NCBI RefSeq assembly: GCF_000786105.1
Contig: NZ_JTEV01000010.1
Location: 62,001-126,000 of the forward strand
Reading direction: 5' to 3'
Source of the DNA: Bdellovibrio sp. ArHS
Lineage (GTDB): Bacteria > Bdellovibrionota > Bdellovibrionia > Bdellovibrionales > Bdellovibrionaceae
Length of the DNA stretch: 64,000 nucleotides
Position 1 is the stretch's first letter. Every line of letters begins with the position of its first letter. Shown here in pieces: positions 51,910 to 61,477 of the stretch. The position numbers and the translations under genes are program-made. Below the pieces are notes generated by a model, which was given only the letters and a program-made list of their open reading frames with translations, did not search any database and was not told where the DNA came from.

Positions 51910-54900
51910 CTATTTTTCGCCAATGTATCTTTCAAGGCGTTCTAGTCGAGATCTCAGTTCTGCATTTTCCTTCAATAATTTTTCAAATTCTGCTTTATCA
52001 ACTTTATTATGTTCAAGAGTCGCAATTCCTCGAGCTTGGGAAATCTGTTTGTCTTTGAGGCTGACAACGTTTTGATAAAGTTCTTTGATAGCCTCAATCA
52101 ATGGAGCTACAAGAGAGGGATAATTCACCGATTTATATCCGTTATGATCGGTATGAACGGCTTCTGGAAATTGTTTTTCGACTTCCTGAGCGATCACACC
52201 GATATCCTCAATTCGCTCGTGTGTTGTGGGTTGCGATATGTCGGTTCTCCACTTGAAAGTGACTCCACGCAGTTGAAGAATCTTTTCTAAAGGGTTTTTG
52301 ATCTCAGTGATTTCTTCTTTAAGTCGTTTATCTGAAGTGGTGTTCCAGGCGGTCGCAAGGGCCGTGCCGTTGACGTGTAAAAGCTGTGTGGGACTTATAG
52401 TCCCGATGCCTACATTTCCATTGGACTGAATTGTTAAAAGATTTTCGAAGGTGGAGGCCCCCGTTTTCTGTTTAAAGTCGAAGGCCGTTGTTGCCCCCTC
52501 ATAAGAATTCCAGAAATTCGTTTCTCCCCAAGCTCCGGAATAATTGCCGCCAATAGTCAGGCCAAAACCCGAGGCGGGAGCTGTTCCATTGTTATTTAAA
52601 CTGAAAGATGCAAATGCGTTACTCTGAGCGCCCACTTGAAACTTTTGTGTTGGCGCGGCAACGCCGACACCGACATTCCCGGTTGAATAAGCATTCAAAG
52701 TTAAAGCGGCTGCCTCCACTAATAAACTTGTGTGGGCTGCCGCCGTTCTATTGTAAGAGGAAATGAGTGCCGTATTCGAGTCATCTGCGTAACCAAACTC
52801 TAACCCTTTGCCTGAAGCGGGAAATGTGCCAAAGGAAGCTCCCCCTTGAATACGGATCATGCCTCCAGAGGTGTCAAGGGCTGCCAGAGGATTGCTTGTA
52901 CCAATGCCGACCTTGCCGCCACTGGGAGCCAAAATGATAGAACCTTTGGTAGTGTGAGATGTCGAATCCAATGTCAAAACATCACTGCTTCCGGTTCCGC
53001 CGTTGATAGTCTGCCCGCCAGATCGACCCGCAAGAAAAAGATACTGACTAAAAAAATCACTAGTGGTGGTTGGAAGTAAAGATGCTGGCAAACGACCGTC
53101 GCCATCCAAGGTCGCCAAACCATTTGCTTGGGCTTTTTGAGCGGTGATTCTTGCATCCACACTCGAAGAAAAATTCGTAATCGCGGAAGAGTTTAAGGAC
53201 CCGATATCCTGACAGGTAAAACGATCGGTGATCAACGACCAGGTCATCGACTGATTTGCGGCACAAGCGGAAGCGGGGATTAGTTGGTCTCCTCCCCAGG
53301 CCGTTCTGATGTCTTGAGCCCTGACGTATTGTGCTTTCCAAGTCGTATTAATCTGATCCCACAATAATACTTGTCCATTGATGGGTGCTGTCGCATCGAT
53401 TGGACGACTTTGAATTTTTGCGACGGTTGGATTCGGATAATTTCCGCTTAAATCTCCGCCCGCAGAGCCTTTCGGCTTTCGATCGTCTGACAATCTTGTG
53501 TCATCACCTCTGACAACTTCGCTTGCCGCCGCATCGACGCCAGCGCCGGCAACATTTAATGTCGCCGACGTCCCAAGACCCGTGATGTCTGCAGGGGTAA
53601 GAGTAATAGCACCGATTCGGCCTGCAACGCTTGAAACCGGAGCGGAAGGAAGAGGTGACCATACAAAGTTTCCAGAAGCATTCAAGCGCAGGACATCACC
53701 ATTGTTGCCGGCCTGATTTGGCCAAGCTACCGAATATCCTGCGCCACCGGTGGGCAGAGTGAACGTTAAATATTCGCTTGCTCCGTCATAGAGCTTCCAA
53801 TTTGTAACATTGATATTTGCCGCAGATATGGAGGTTGCACTGACATTTTGAGTGAGCGTGCCTGAGGTAATTTTTGCGGCATCTATATTTGGGATATCCG
53901 CAGCAGACAAGGAACCGCCGTTAGTGACCCGACCTTTAGCATCGACCGTGACCTTGGCGTATTCCCCGGCAGTCACACCTGAATTAGCAAGTTTATTTCC
54001 GGAAATTGTTCCATCAGCAATGTTGTTCAGTGCCGCGCCCACCCCCAACTTTTCCATGGTCACGGCTCCGTCGCTGATTTTCGCGGTTGTGATAGAGCCG
54101 TTGGTAACCTCGGCTACCACATCGTCACAGATCAGATGACCACTTCCATCGTCTTTAAGAAATTGTGTAGAACCACAAGTGGGCAGATCTATTTTCGCAA
54201 AGTTCTTTACAGATGTATCGGTCGTGGATGGAGTCATTGCCGCCCAACCACCCGCATTCCAACCAAGGAACTGACCATTCGTCAAAACAGGAACAGGAGA
54301 GCCGCGCAGCTGACCGGCTTTTTCATATTGTGTGGAGGCACCAGTTAAAAGATTCACCAGCTCAGAGAAGTTCGCCGGGCTTAAGGGCGTCGCATCACCA
54401 CTGCTCAAACGCAACAAAGAACTGGCGGGAGTGCCTCCAACTTTTTGCGAATCATAAGCGCTGACTGAGAATGGCACAAAGTTCACATCCATTAAAGGAA
54501 GTGTCTGATCACCAGTGCCTGTTCCGTCGTTGAAAGTGACCTCAAGATGCCTTTGATCTAAAAGATCAGGCGTATAGAAAGAACCGGTGTTGCAGACCAA
54601 CTTTGGAGTATTAGTGGTGTTGAACGTAATATTGGAGTCATTATTGAAAATCCTTTCTACTTGGATTCCTGGATCGGCGGCTGTTCTGGTTCCCTCACCG
54701 TCGCCGATCGACAGAACAAACACACCTTGCGAGTTACTCATGTTCAGTGACCGCATCTCTTCATACAGTAAACATTTTTTTGGTTTTGGGCTATAAACTC
54801 GGACCTTGAAAACGACATTGGCGTTTTCGACGGGATGCTTGTTTGGATCCAAGAGACGTCCATGATAAGTGATTGCGGCTCCAGCCCATCCGAATAGGGG

Positions 54901-54945
54901 AGTCAGCATTATCGCCATAACAATGAATAAATTTGTGTGGCTCAT
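51910..54945 (-). CDS. MAT-type trimeric fibre protein with S74 chaperone domain (second)
   Basis: A secreted 1011-aa fibre starting at ATG 54945 (MSHTNLFIVMAIMLTPLFGWAGA), with AGGAATAAGGAA upstream; the longer upstream frame overlaps the lipoprotein gene and is not used. The layout equals the first fibre: N-terminal domain (ITYHGRLLDPNKHPVENANVVFKV), tail-fibre repeats (GDLSGNYPNPTVAKIQS), and a C-terminal S74 domain with Ser871-Asp872 in SDKRLKEEITEI followed by a coiled coil. The two fibres differ strongly in the middle, as expected for receptor-binding parts. A small lipoprotein gene lies 4 nt upstream. Confidence 0.88.
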   Translation of the reverse strand: MSHTNLFIVMAIMLTPLFGWAGAAITYHGRLLDPNKHPVENANVVFKVRVYSPKPKKCLLYEEMRSLNMSNSQGVFVLSIGDGEGTRTAADPGIQVERIFNNDSNITFNTTNTPKLVCNTGSFYTPDLLDQRHLEVTFNDGTGTGDQTLPLMDVNFVPFSVSAYDSQKVGGTPASSLLRLSSGDATPLSPANFSELVNLLTGASTQYEKAGQLRGSPVPVLTNGQFLGWNAGGWAAMTPSTTDTSVKNFAKIDLPTCGSTQFLKDDGSGHLICDDVVAEVTNGSITTAKISDGAVTMEKLGVGAALNNIADGTISGNKLANSGVTAGEYAKVTVDAKGRVTNGGSLSAADIPNIDAAKITSGTLTQNVSATSISAANINVTNWKLYDGASEYLTFTLPTGGAGYSVAWPNQAGNNGDVLRLNASGNFVWSPLPSAPVSSVAGRIGAITLTPADITGLGTSATLNVAGAGVDAAASEVVRGDDTRLSDDRKPKGSAGGDLSGNYPNPTVAKIQSRPIDATAPINGQVLLWDQINTTWKAQYVRAQDIRTAWGGDQLIPASACAANQSMTWSLITDRFTCQDIGSLNSSAITNFSSSVDARITAQKAQANGLATLDGDGRLPASLLPTTTSDFFSQYLFLAGRSGGQTINGGTGSSDVLTLDSTSHTTKGSIILAPSGGKVGIGTSNPLAALDTSGGMIRIQGGASFGTFPASGKGLEFGYADDSNTALISSYNRTAAAHTSLLVEAAALTLNAYSTGNVGVGVAAPTQKFQVGAQSNAFASFSLNNNGTAPASGFGLTIGGNYSGAWGETNFWNSYEGATTAFDFKQKTGASTFENLLTIQSNGNVGIGTISPTQLLHVNGTALATAWNTTSDKRLKEEITEIKNPLEKILQLRGVTFKWRTDISQPTTHERIEDIGVIAQEVEKQFPEAVHTDHNGYKSVNYPSLVAPLIEAIKELYQNVVSLKDKQISQARGIATLEHNKVDKAEFEKLLKENAELRSRLERLERYIGEK

Positions 54946-54949
54946 TTCC

Positions 54950-55255
54950 TTATTCCTTGAAAAGGTTGGATTGTAGACTTGTTCGAACAGTATACCCACT
55001 TGAAGTTTGCGGTTCTGGTTGAGCGTCATAGTAACTGATTGAGACCTGAGCCTGATAGCCACCCGTGGTATAGACACCTTGACTGCTAGAAGGTGTAACT
55101 TCTAAGGGGGGCATTTTTTCAGAAAGCACGGGCGCTGGTCCAGGGGATGTATTTTCACTCAGATTCAAAATTTGAGCATTGAAGGAACATCCCGAAAGAA
55201 GGACCACTAAAGATAAGGAAGAGGCTATATTTATTTTTCCTAACCTTTGTTCCAC
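54950..55255 (-). CDS. Small lipoprotein paired with the second MAT fibre gene
   Basis: About 101 aa from GTG 55255 (MEQRLGKINIASSLSLVVLLSGC), with AGGTGG just upstream; an upstream ATG at 55327 lacks a site. Lipobox LSGC. The mature part is Pro/Ser/Thr-rich (SPGPAPVLSEKMPP) then strand-like (TTGGYQAQVSISYYDAQPEPQTSSGYTV). It ends 4 nt before the fibre gene, so the two are probably translated from one transcript. The lipoprotein of the first pair is on the other side of its fibre gene. Confidence 0.75.
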   Translation of the reverse strand: MEQRLGKINIASSLSLVVLLSGCSFNAQILNLSENTSPGPAPVLSEKMPPLEVTPSSSQGVYTTGGYQAQVSISYYDAQPEPQTSSGYTVRTSLQSNLFKE

Positions 55256-55586
55256 CGTGCCACCTACATTCAGTATTTTTGGCCTTCGGCCAGGCCTCTC
55301 GTAAATTAGAGTCATGGTTTCAGGCATTGTGTGACTATGTTTATGAGTTTCTTTTCGGCTTTTTTTTCTGTTTCCTTAAATTTTCAGAAAAAGTATTTAC
55401 AAAAAAGAAAGTGGGACGGATTCGATCGGGGGATTAGAAATAGGAATGTTGTGTCTTTGTTAGACCCCAATGTAGTACACGTTTTTGTTCGCTCAAGTGA
55501 CAAAAATCAATAATAATGTTCCAAAACTCGACGGGGACATACTAATTATTGCGACAGAGTAAATTTATAAAAATCGAATATACCTA
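55256..55586. other. Intergenic region without a supported gene
   Basis: 331 bp between the divergent lipoprotein gene and the TIGR02147 pseudogene. A short hairpin (GGCC-TTC-GGCC, near 55278-55290) lies upstream of the lipoprotein gene. On the minus strand, TCTAATTT with GCCGA 12 nt downstream weakly resembles a sigma-28 promoter. A 60-codon ORF (55331-55513) has no ribosome site or recognisable motif. Confidence 0.5.
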
Positions 55587-56036
55587 GTGCAAAACGAATC
55601 TTCGATTTCTGTATTCCTATTGGATGTTTTGGAACGCCGACGCGAACGAAATCCCCGGTACTCGATGAGAGCCTTTGCTCGTGATCTGGGGTTATCGCCT
55701 GGATGTTTGTCTGATTTTCTTTCTGGTCGAAGAGTGCCCGGAAAATAACTTACTCATCGAATTATCGTCTCTTTAGGACTCAAGCATGAAGAGGCTTAAA
55801 AGCTGAAGCAACTCATTGAAAGACATAAAATGTTGCACGTCGAATCTGGTGGTGCCTTTCAGTTGTCAGCCGATCGAGAGCATTTTGCTATTCCGAATTT
55901 AATGAAGACGGACAATTACGTTTCGAAAGCTTCCTTGCGGTGTATCCATAGAACTTACGATGAAAATACCATCAGCATTACGGAGGAAAGAATGAGTAAA
56001 GTGGATGTTCAAGTTGTTCTGTTAAGATCTTCATGA
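55587..56036 (+). pseudogene. TIGR02147-family regulator remnant with two in-frame stops
   Basis: From GTG 55587 the frame reads ISVFLLDVLERRRERNPRY, SMRAFARDLGLSPGCLSDFL and SGRRVPGK: the helix-turn-helix N-terminus of TIGR02147 proteins, common in bdellovibrios and relatives. TAA at 55746-55748 and TAA at 55797-55799 interrupt it, but the same frame continues as LTHRIIVSLGLKHEEA and KLKQLIERHKMLHVESGG to 56036. Much of the usual C-terminal half is missing. It is most likely decayed. The remnant lies beside the fibre loci on the other strand. Confidence 0.82.
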
Positions 56037-56173
56037 AAAGAAAGTGAAAGGACCGTCCCTAGGGTCGATGGAAAAGATGGGGTGTGTGAGCGGTCAATGC
56101 GATGTCAGGAAACCATGGATTTCGCGCCATTATTGATTCCCCCCTCACACGTTTGAACATGGAGGCCAGGCTC

Positions 56174-57073
56174 CTAAAGGTGCGGATTAGGTGGCGACTT
56201 TTTTGAAATGACATTCAGCACGAGAGCGACAGCGATGATTAAGGCGCCAAGAATTTGCAGAGGTCGCAAGCTTTCATGAAAAATGAAAGCACCCATAAGT
56301 GCGGCGGTGATGGGTTCGATCATCATTAGTAAGGCGACTTCGGTGCTTCGTAACTTCTGCAAGGCGGCCAGTTCCAGGGTCAATGGCAGAATTGTGCAAA
56401 TGATGGCAATGCCAAAAATACAGCTGGCTTGAAAGCTTGTCAGAGCTTGGACATGTGAAAAATCAGTGCGATGAAACAGGGACAGCGTGATCGCGCCGAA
56501 AGTGATCACGTAAAGGGTGGAAGAAATAGGACGAACACCCTGTTGCAGTCGACCGGATAGAAGGACATAGATCGCATAACTGATTGCCGATCCCAAGCCA
56601 GCAGCGATCGCCCAGAAATTGCGAACTTCGATATGGCCCCACAGAAGCAGTACCAGTCCTGCAGATGCAGCAACCAGACACAGAGCCTCTTTCTTAGAAA
56701 TTTTATCGTGTGTAAAAAAATGTGAAAAGACATTCACCCAGAACGGGTACGTATAAAGTAAAAGAGCGGCCAGCGTGACACTCAATCCGTCAATGGCTTC
56801 GAAATAAAGAGTCGAAAAAAGAGCATAACCAAAAACGCCAAGCAAAGATGCTATAACGGTTTGTCGTCTATTCAGCTTAATCCACTGAGGTTTGAAAAGA
56901 AGAAGAAAAATCCAGATAAGAAGAGCTGCCAGAGTGAAGCGATAGGAAAGAAACTGCCCCACAGAAAGACCGGAGGCGAAGGCCCACTTCGCGAAGATCC
57001 CTAAAAATCCAAAACCCACGCTGGCGATAGAAATCTCGATCGTGCCTCTTAAGCGTGGGTTCAGGGATGCCAT
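56174..57073 (-). CDS. EamA (DMT superfamily) transporter
   Basis: 299 aa with ten membrane helices, two EamA repeats (first half from IASVGFGFLGIFAKWAFASG; second half from FWAIAAGLGSAISYAIYVLLSG). The C-terminal repeat ends RSTEVALLMMIEPITAALMGAFIFHE and LQILGALIIAVALVL, typical of the family. Substrates are amino acids, sugars or other metabolites; none can be deduced here. It starts 3 nt after rluB ends, on the same strand. Confidence 0.9.
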   Translation of the reverse strand: MASLNPRLRGTIEISIASVGFGFLGIFAKWAFASGLSVGQFLSYRFTLAALLIWIFLLLFKPQWIKLNRRQTVIASLLGVFGYALFSTLYFEAIDGLSVTLAALLLYTYPFWVNVFSHFFTHDKISKKEALCLVAASAGLVLLLWGHIEVRNFWAIAAGLGSAISYAIYVLLSGRLQQGVRPISSTLYVITFGAITLSLFHRTDFSHVQALTSFQASCIFGIAIICTILPLTLELAALQKLRSTEVALLMMIEPITAALMGAFIFHESLRPLQILGALIIAVALVLNVISKKSPPNPHL

Positions 57074-57076
57074 GGT

Positions 57077-57943
57077 TTATCGGCCTTTTGATTCTTTTTT
57101 CACGCGGATACGTGAAGCGGGTTTGGCGGTCTTTTTAACCGAAGCCGTGCGCCCCTTGTAGGTGCGCTTTTGTTTTACTTCCTCAGGATCATCCGCCAAG
57201 AAGACGCGTTCGACCGCCACTTCATTCAAGAAGATAAGTTCGCCGGACTTCAAGGCTCCCATGCGCAAGCGGCCAATGGCCACACGTTGAAGTTTTAAAA
57301 CGTCAAAGCCCACCTTCGCAAACATCTGACGGATCTGACGGTTTTTACCTTCAGTGATTACAATTTTATACCATTCGTACTTATCAGACTTGTTGTCGCC
57401 GGACTTTTTAATTTTTTCGATATGGCGAGCCGATACGCGACCGCCGACAATCGAAACCCCTTTTTTTAGTTTTTCAATTTGGTGAGGTTGAGGCTGGCCA
57501 TCCAATTTCACAAGGTAGGTTTTAGTAACTTCCGCTTTGGGATGCATGACTTTGTTGGCGAAGTCACCGTCGTTCGTCAAAAGCAACATACCTTCAGAGT
57601 CCCAATCCAGACGACCCACCGGGAAAACTCGCGCAGGGACTTCTCCCAAATAGTCCGCGACGGTAGGGCGACCATGAGGATCGTCCATAGTTGTCAGCAC
57701 ACCTTTTGGTTTATTGAAGACAAGATAGTATTTTTGCGAAAGTGGTTTACGAAGAGGTTTGCCATCCACCAAGATACGATCTGCTGTAGGATCAACTTTG
57801 ACGCCCAATTCGTAGACGCGTTTTCCATTAACCGTGACTTGACCTTCTTCGATCATGCGATCTGCATGACGACGGGATGCCAATCCTGAATCAGCAATTA
57901 GTTTATTAAGTCGAACTCTTTGAGCGGCGTTATTTTCAGACAT
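57077..57943 (-). CDS. rluB: 23S rRNA pseudouridine synthase, RluB type
   Basis: 288 aa. An N-terminal S4 domain (LNKLIADSGLASRRHADRMI and VNGKRVYELGVKVDP) precedes the RsuA/RluB catalytic domain: LVFNKPKGVLTT, GRLDWDSEGMLLLTNDGDFAN (catalytic Asp) and TEGKNRQIRQMFAKVGF. The C-terminal tail is basic (KKESKGR), as in RluB. It modifies a uridine in 23S rRNA. It overlaps the upstream gene by 46 nt, which leaves the exact start slightly uncertain. Confidence 0.93.
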   Translation of the reverse strand: MSENNAAQRVRLNKLIADSGLASRRHADRMIEEGQVTVNGKRVYELGVKVDPTADRILVDGKPLRKPLSQKYYLVFNKPKGVLTTMDDPHGRPTVADYLGEVPARVFPVGRLDWDSEGMLLLTNDGDFANKVMHPKAEVTKTYLVKLDGQPQPHQIEKLKKGVSIVGGRVSARHIEKIKKSGDNKSDKYEWYKIVITEGKNRQIRQMFAKVGFDVLKLQRVAIGRLRMGALKSGELIFLNEVAVERVFLADDPEEVKQKRTYKGRTASVKKTAKPASRIRVKKESKGR

Positions 57944-58947
57944 TCTTCATCGGCCTCGGGTAATTGTTGTGAAGACAATATACCACCAGTGAGGGCAGAA
58001 GAGGAGATATTCTTGCGAGAGTATTCGCCAATGGCGTGGCGAAGATCACGCACTAAAAGAGTCATGAGCTTGTCTCCCATAAAGATATTGTCCAAAGCGG
58101 TTTCAGCTTTGTTTAGGACAATGGAAGACCACTTTAGTGCCTCAGAATCACCCTGTTGGATTAAAGCGCAGGTTCTTTCCAGTTGGCTGACCAAATCCTG
58201 ATAATAAGGATCTGTGCGACGATCGACAAAGAACTGCTCCAAACGCTTGATGGGGAAGAGAATGCGAGTTTGTTCCGCCAGAGGTTCGCTTTTCATTTCT
58301 TGAAGTTTTTGAAAAACATACCCACGAAGCAAAGAACCTGTGACCTTTTCGCCCATCACGCGGAATTGTGCTGTGATATAAGGAGCCACTTCGATTTTAT
58401 GAGTGTGTTGACTGCTGAGTTCCAACTCGGAGTTGTAATAAAGAACAAGATCTTTACGCAAAGGTTCCAAAAGGCCGTTGCGAAGAGTGAACTTGCGGTC
58501 AAAAGTGCGAACTTCCAAAGATTTGTCTTCGCGAAGAAGAATCACAATCACGCGTTTGTTCTGATCGGGAAGAACACGAAACTTGTCATTTTCGCCGCAA
58601 AGCGTCTTAATGTAAGAACTAACTGCGTCAATCAGATCGTGGAAGTGCTCGATCTCGATAAGCTGCATGTTTTGAGGAAAACGAATTGGACTGAGGTCAA
58701 ACTTCTGTTGATAGAAGCTATTGAAATTCTCCAACAAAAACTGAACTTCGTGGCCCAACTGCTGCTTGTTGGAAGCCCAATGTGGGTAATCCATGCAGTA
58801 ATTGAAAAACATTTCGATCAATTCCGGGGTTAAAACGTCTTCAGGATGAGGAAAACCCCGCAAAAAATTGAAAAATGACAAACGCGTGGGCGTATTTTGC
58901 GGATTTAGATCAGATACGAATTTTAAAAGTTGTCCAACCTTAAGCAA
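57898..58947 (-). CDS. Soluble protein of unknown function
   Basis: 349 aa if started at TTG 58947 (MLKVGQLLKFVSDLNPQ), which has GGGGGA upstream and does not overlap the divergent gene; the open frame extends further up to 59058, but that would run into the divergent gene's start. The protein is mixed alpha/beta without signal peptide or membrane helix; features include LVLYYNSELELSSQHTHKIEV and DNIFMGDKLMTLLVRDLRHAIGEY. I recognise no family. Its end overlaps rluB by 46 nt. Confidence 0.7.
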   Translation of the reverse strand: MLKVGQLLKFVSDLNPQNTPTRLSFFNFLRGFPHPEDVLTPELIEMFFNYCMDYPHWASNKQQLGHEVQFLLENFNSFYQQKFDLSPIRFPQNMQLIEIEHFHDLIDAVSSYIKTLCGENDKFRVLPDQNKRVIVILLREDKSLEVRTFDRKFTLRNGLLEPLRKDLVLYYNSELELSSQHTHKIEVAPYITAQFRVMGEKVTGSLLRGYVFQKLQEMKSEPLAEQTRILFPIKRLEQFFVDRRTDPYYQDLVSQLERTCALIQQGDSEALKWSSIVLNKAETALDNIFMGDKLMTLLVRDLRHAIGEYSRKNISSSALTGGILSSQQLPEADEECLKITPLKEFDLIN

Positions 58948-59052
58948 AATGCGGTCCCCCTTCGCGCATAAAGTATGAACATTTGAAATTTTAGTCCAGA
59001 AAAAATATGATAGAAGACGTAGATTTTTTTGAAGTCCTAGGAGGGGCGTCTT

Positions 59053-59556
59053 ATGCAAAAAGAATTAAATCCAGAACTATTTGGGGAAAAGAAAGTCGCC
59101 AAGAGTCCTACAGTCGAAATCCCTGCAAACATGGGCACAGTCGGGAACAATTATTTGAACACAGATCGGCAGATTTTTGAGCTCAAAGCCCAGAACCAGG
59201 CTTTAGCGGATCAGCTGAATAAAGTGGTGGCGACTGTGAACGAGTTAATCAAATCCTCCAACATCAAATTTGAAAAACACAGTCAACTTCTAGGGCGCCT
59301 TGAGCAAAGCCATAACGGGCTTGCGACCGAAGCGGGCCAGAAGATCACCCAACTGGCGCAACGTGTGAACGAACGCAAAAGCCTGGATCTGAAAGTTCAG
59401 GAAATGGTGGACCGCCATAATAATGTTATCAAGAGTTTCGAGGTTCGTATGAACCATCTGCAAAAATTGCTGGCGGAAAAAGAAGCGCAAATGATTTCTT
59501 CTCAGGCGGCTTTGAATGAAGCGAAAATGGAAATCGCCAGATTGAAACGTTTGTAG
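59053..59556 (+). CDS. Small coiled-coil protein of unknown function
   Basis: 167 aa. The first ~40 residues are charged; the rest is coiled coil (DRQIFELKAQNQALADQLNKVVATVNELI; HLQKLLAEKEAQMISSQAALNEAKMEIARL). No membrane segment. AGGGG precedes the ATG and a strong terminator follows, so the gene is well defined and monocistronic. Function unknown; proteins like this often act as adaptors or scaffolds. Confidence 0.85.
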   Translation: MQKELNPELFGEKKVAKSPTVEIPANMGTVGNNYLNTDRQIFELKAQNQALADQLNKVVATVNELIKSSNIKFEKHSQLLGRLEQSHNGLATEAGQKITQLAQRVNERKSLDLKVQEMVDRHNNVIKSFEVRMNHLQKLLAEKEAQMISSQAALNEAKMEIARLKRL

Positions 59557-59587
59557 AAAAATATCCTGCTTAAATTCGGATAAAGTA

Positions 59588-59614
59588 AAAAAGCCGGTGA
59601 AAACCGGCTTTTTT
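59588..59614. terminator. Bidirectional intrinsic terminator
   Basis: AAAAAGCCGGT, loop GAAA, ACCGGCTTTTTT between the coiled-coil gene and dsbD. Confidence 0.88.
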
Positions 59615-59615
59615 A

Positions 59616-61424
59616 TTATTGAGCGCCTTTTTCCATGCGTTTTAGAAATGCCTCTGGTTTTTCAAACATGGTCAATGTCAGGGCGTCGATCCACACACCA
59701 TTGCGATTGATGAAAACCACCGTGGGCAGTCCTTGAATATTGTACTTCTTTTTTAATTCGCGCAATTTTTCGGAATCCTTGGTGGCATCGAATTTCAAGA
59801 ACACAAAGCTCTGCCCCATGGCGCGGACCCGGGCATCGGTGAAGGTGTGTTCCTCCAACTCGTGGCAGGCGGCGCACCAATCCGCCCAGAAGTCGATAAT
59901 GACGGGTTTACTGTTCTTCGCAGCCTCTTCAAGAAGTTTTTCCGAATAAGGTTGCCATTGAATTCTGTTGATTTGATTAAGGCTGTCGTTGGCCATAATT
60001 CGACCCCGAATGTAGGGGCGCAGATCGAATGCGGCCAGGGCGATGTAACCGATACCGACGATAAGCACCGCCTGCATCAGGCCTTTGCGAATCTTGTTCA
60101 AAGCTGAAGCCACCTGTAAAGGAGTCAGGAAGGCGCCGTAGACGCTTGCCAAAATAACAAGCCCTGCTCCCAATGCCAGGTCAAACCCACGTTCTGGCAA
60201 GAGGAGTTCCAAATAGTAGTAGAAAGCACTCAACATCAACGTGCCCAGGATGAATTTGAAAAAGTTCATCCATGGACCCGAGCGCGGCAGTGCGCGACTT
60301 AATTCTGTGAAGACTCCCAATGCAATAAAGATCAGTCCCAATCCCACAGCGTAAGTGAAAAGGAAAAGGAATCCTAAAACCTTGTTTTGTGTTGAAGCGA
60401 CATAGGTCAAAATGGCGACCAATACCGGTCCCACACAAGGACTGGCCACGATTCCGGCAAACATTCCTGTGACGTAAGCTCCACCCAAGGATTTTTTTTG
60501 TTTTCCCGCGCCCAGGCGATTGCGAATGAAGGCAGGAACTTGGATTTCATAAAGGCCATACATACTCAGTGCCATGGCCAGAAAGATGAAACAGATGACG
60601 GCCAAGACATAGGGATTACCCAGGGTGGCGCCGAAGACTCCACCTGTTGAAGCCGCAATTAAACCCAAAACAGAATACGTCGTCGCGATTCCTAACACAT
60701 ACACACAGGCGGTGATCAGGTTCTGTAAACGTGTTCTTTCGTTCGAGTGATTACCCAGAACTGCAAGAGTGATAGGGATCATCGGAAAAATACAAGGCGT
60801 GAAACTGGTGAAGACGCCCGCCAGAAAAACAAAGAGCAAGCCGGTGAAAAGACTTGTACTTAAAAACTTTTGAAAACTTCCCGAGTCGAAAAAGGAAGGC
60901 GAGGACATGGCAGGTGTCGTCGCTTTTTCCATGATTTGAGGTTCACCTTCAACGACAGTCACGGAAATAGGAACTTCAATTAGCTTCGTGGTGGGAAAAA
61001 GACAGAATTGATCTGAACAGGCCTGGTAGGTCAATTCCAGCTTCATCTTGTCATGTTTCTTCAGGAATCTATTTGGAGCTTCAATGTGCGCTTGCAATGT
61101 GGCGTCGTTTTCAATTCCCAGGCGGTCTTTTTTTGAGAATTTATCGAACCATTTTTTTAAAGGTGCAACATTCAGTGGCGCCACCTGAAATCCATCGGGT
61201 TCCAAGACAACGACTTTAAATTGATCTTCGTAGGCGTGATAACCCGACGGAAGTTTCATTTTAATTTCAAGTGTTCCACCTTGACCCGGATTCCACTCGT
61301 AGGGAAGCACTTTGGTTTCGACTAATAACGGATCCGTATCATCGGTATTGAGTTGCGCCCAAGACGAAGGGCCTGTCCCAAGCAAAAGTGTGAAAACGAA
61401 AATGTACTTCAGGCTGAGTTTCAT
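59616..61424 (-). CDS. dsbD: Thiol:disulfide interchange protein DsbD
   Basis: DsbD carries electrons from cytoplasmic thioredoxin to periplasmic proteins. 602 aa from ATG 61424 (AGAGGAAAAGC upstream). The N-terminal periplasmic domain has Cys136 and Cys141 in ACSDQFCLFP. The eight-helix core carries the redox cysteines FTSFTPCIFPMIP and ASPCVGPVL. The C-terminal thioredoxin-like domain has DFWADWCAACHELEEHTF (Cys517/Cys520). A signal peptide is present. A longer upstream frame is not used. It is divergent from motA, sharing the 61425-61528 intergenic region. Confidence 0.95.
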   Translation of the reverse strand: MKLSLKYIFVFTLLLGTGPSSWAQLNTDDTDPLLVETKVLPYEWNPGQGGTLEIKMKLPSGYHAYEDQFKVVVLEPDGFQVAPLNVAPLKKWFDKFSKKDRLGIENDATLQAHIEAPNRFLKKHDKMKLELTYQACSDQFCLFPTTKLIEVPISVTVVEGEPQIMEKATTPAMSSPSFFDSGSFQKFLSTSLFTGLLFVFLAGVFTSFTPCIFPMIPITLAVLGNHSNERTRLQNLITACVYVLGIATTYSVLGLIAASTGGVFGATLGNPYVLAVICFIFLAMALSMYGLYEIQVPAFIRNRLGAGKQKKSLGGAYVTGMFAGIVASPCVGPVLVAILTYVASTQNKVLGFLFLFTYAVGLGLIFIALGVFTELSRALPRSGPWMNFFKFILGTLMLSAFYYYLELLLPERGFDLALGAGLVILASVYGAFLTPLQVASALNKIRKGLMQAVLIVGIGYIALAAFDLRPYIRGRIMANDSLNQINRIQWQPYSEKLLEEAAKNSKPVIIDFWADWCAACHELEEHTFTDARVRAMGQSFVFLKFDATKDSEKLRELKKKYNIQGLPTVVFINRNGVWIDALTLTMFEKPEAFLKRMEKGAQ

Positions 61425-61477
61425 GCTTTTCCTCTTAGTCCTAGTCCGGACCATGGGCAAGTTTATTCGCTAATGAC

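Noticed and set aside
55331-55513. 60-codon ORF between the lipoprotein gene and the pseudogene
   Set aside because: Aromatic-rich product without motif, ribosome site or neighbours in the same direction.
55587-56036. Stop-codon recoding in the TIGR02147 remnant
   Set aside because: Two TAA codons without any recoding context and loss of the usual C-terminal half fit decay better than readthrough.
58948-59058. Longer start for the 57898-58947 gene
   Set aside because: It would overlap the start and ribosome site of the divergent coiled-coil gene; TTG 58947 has its own site.
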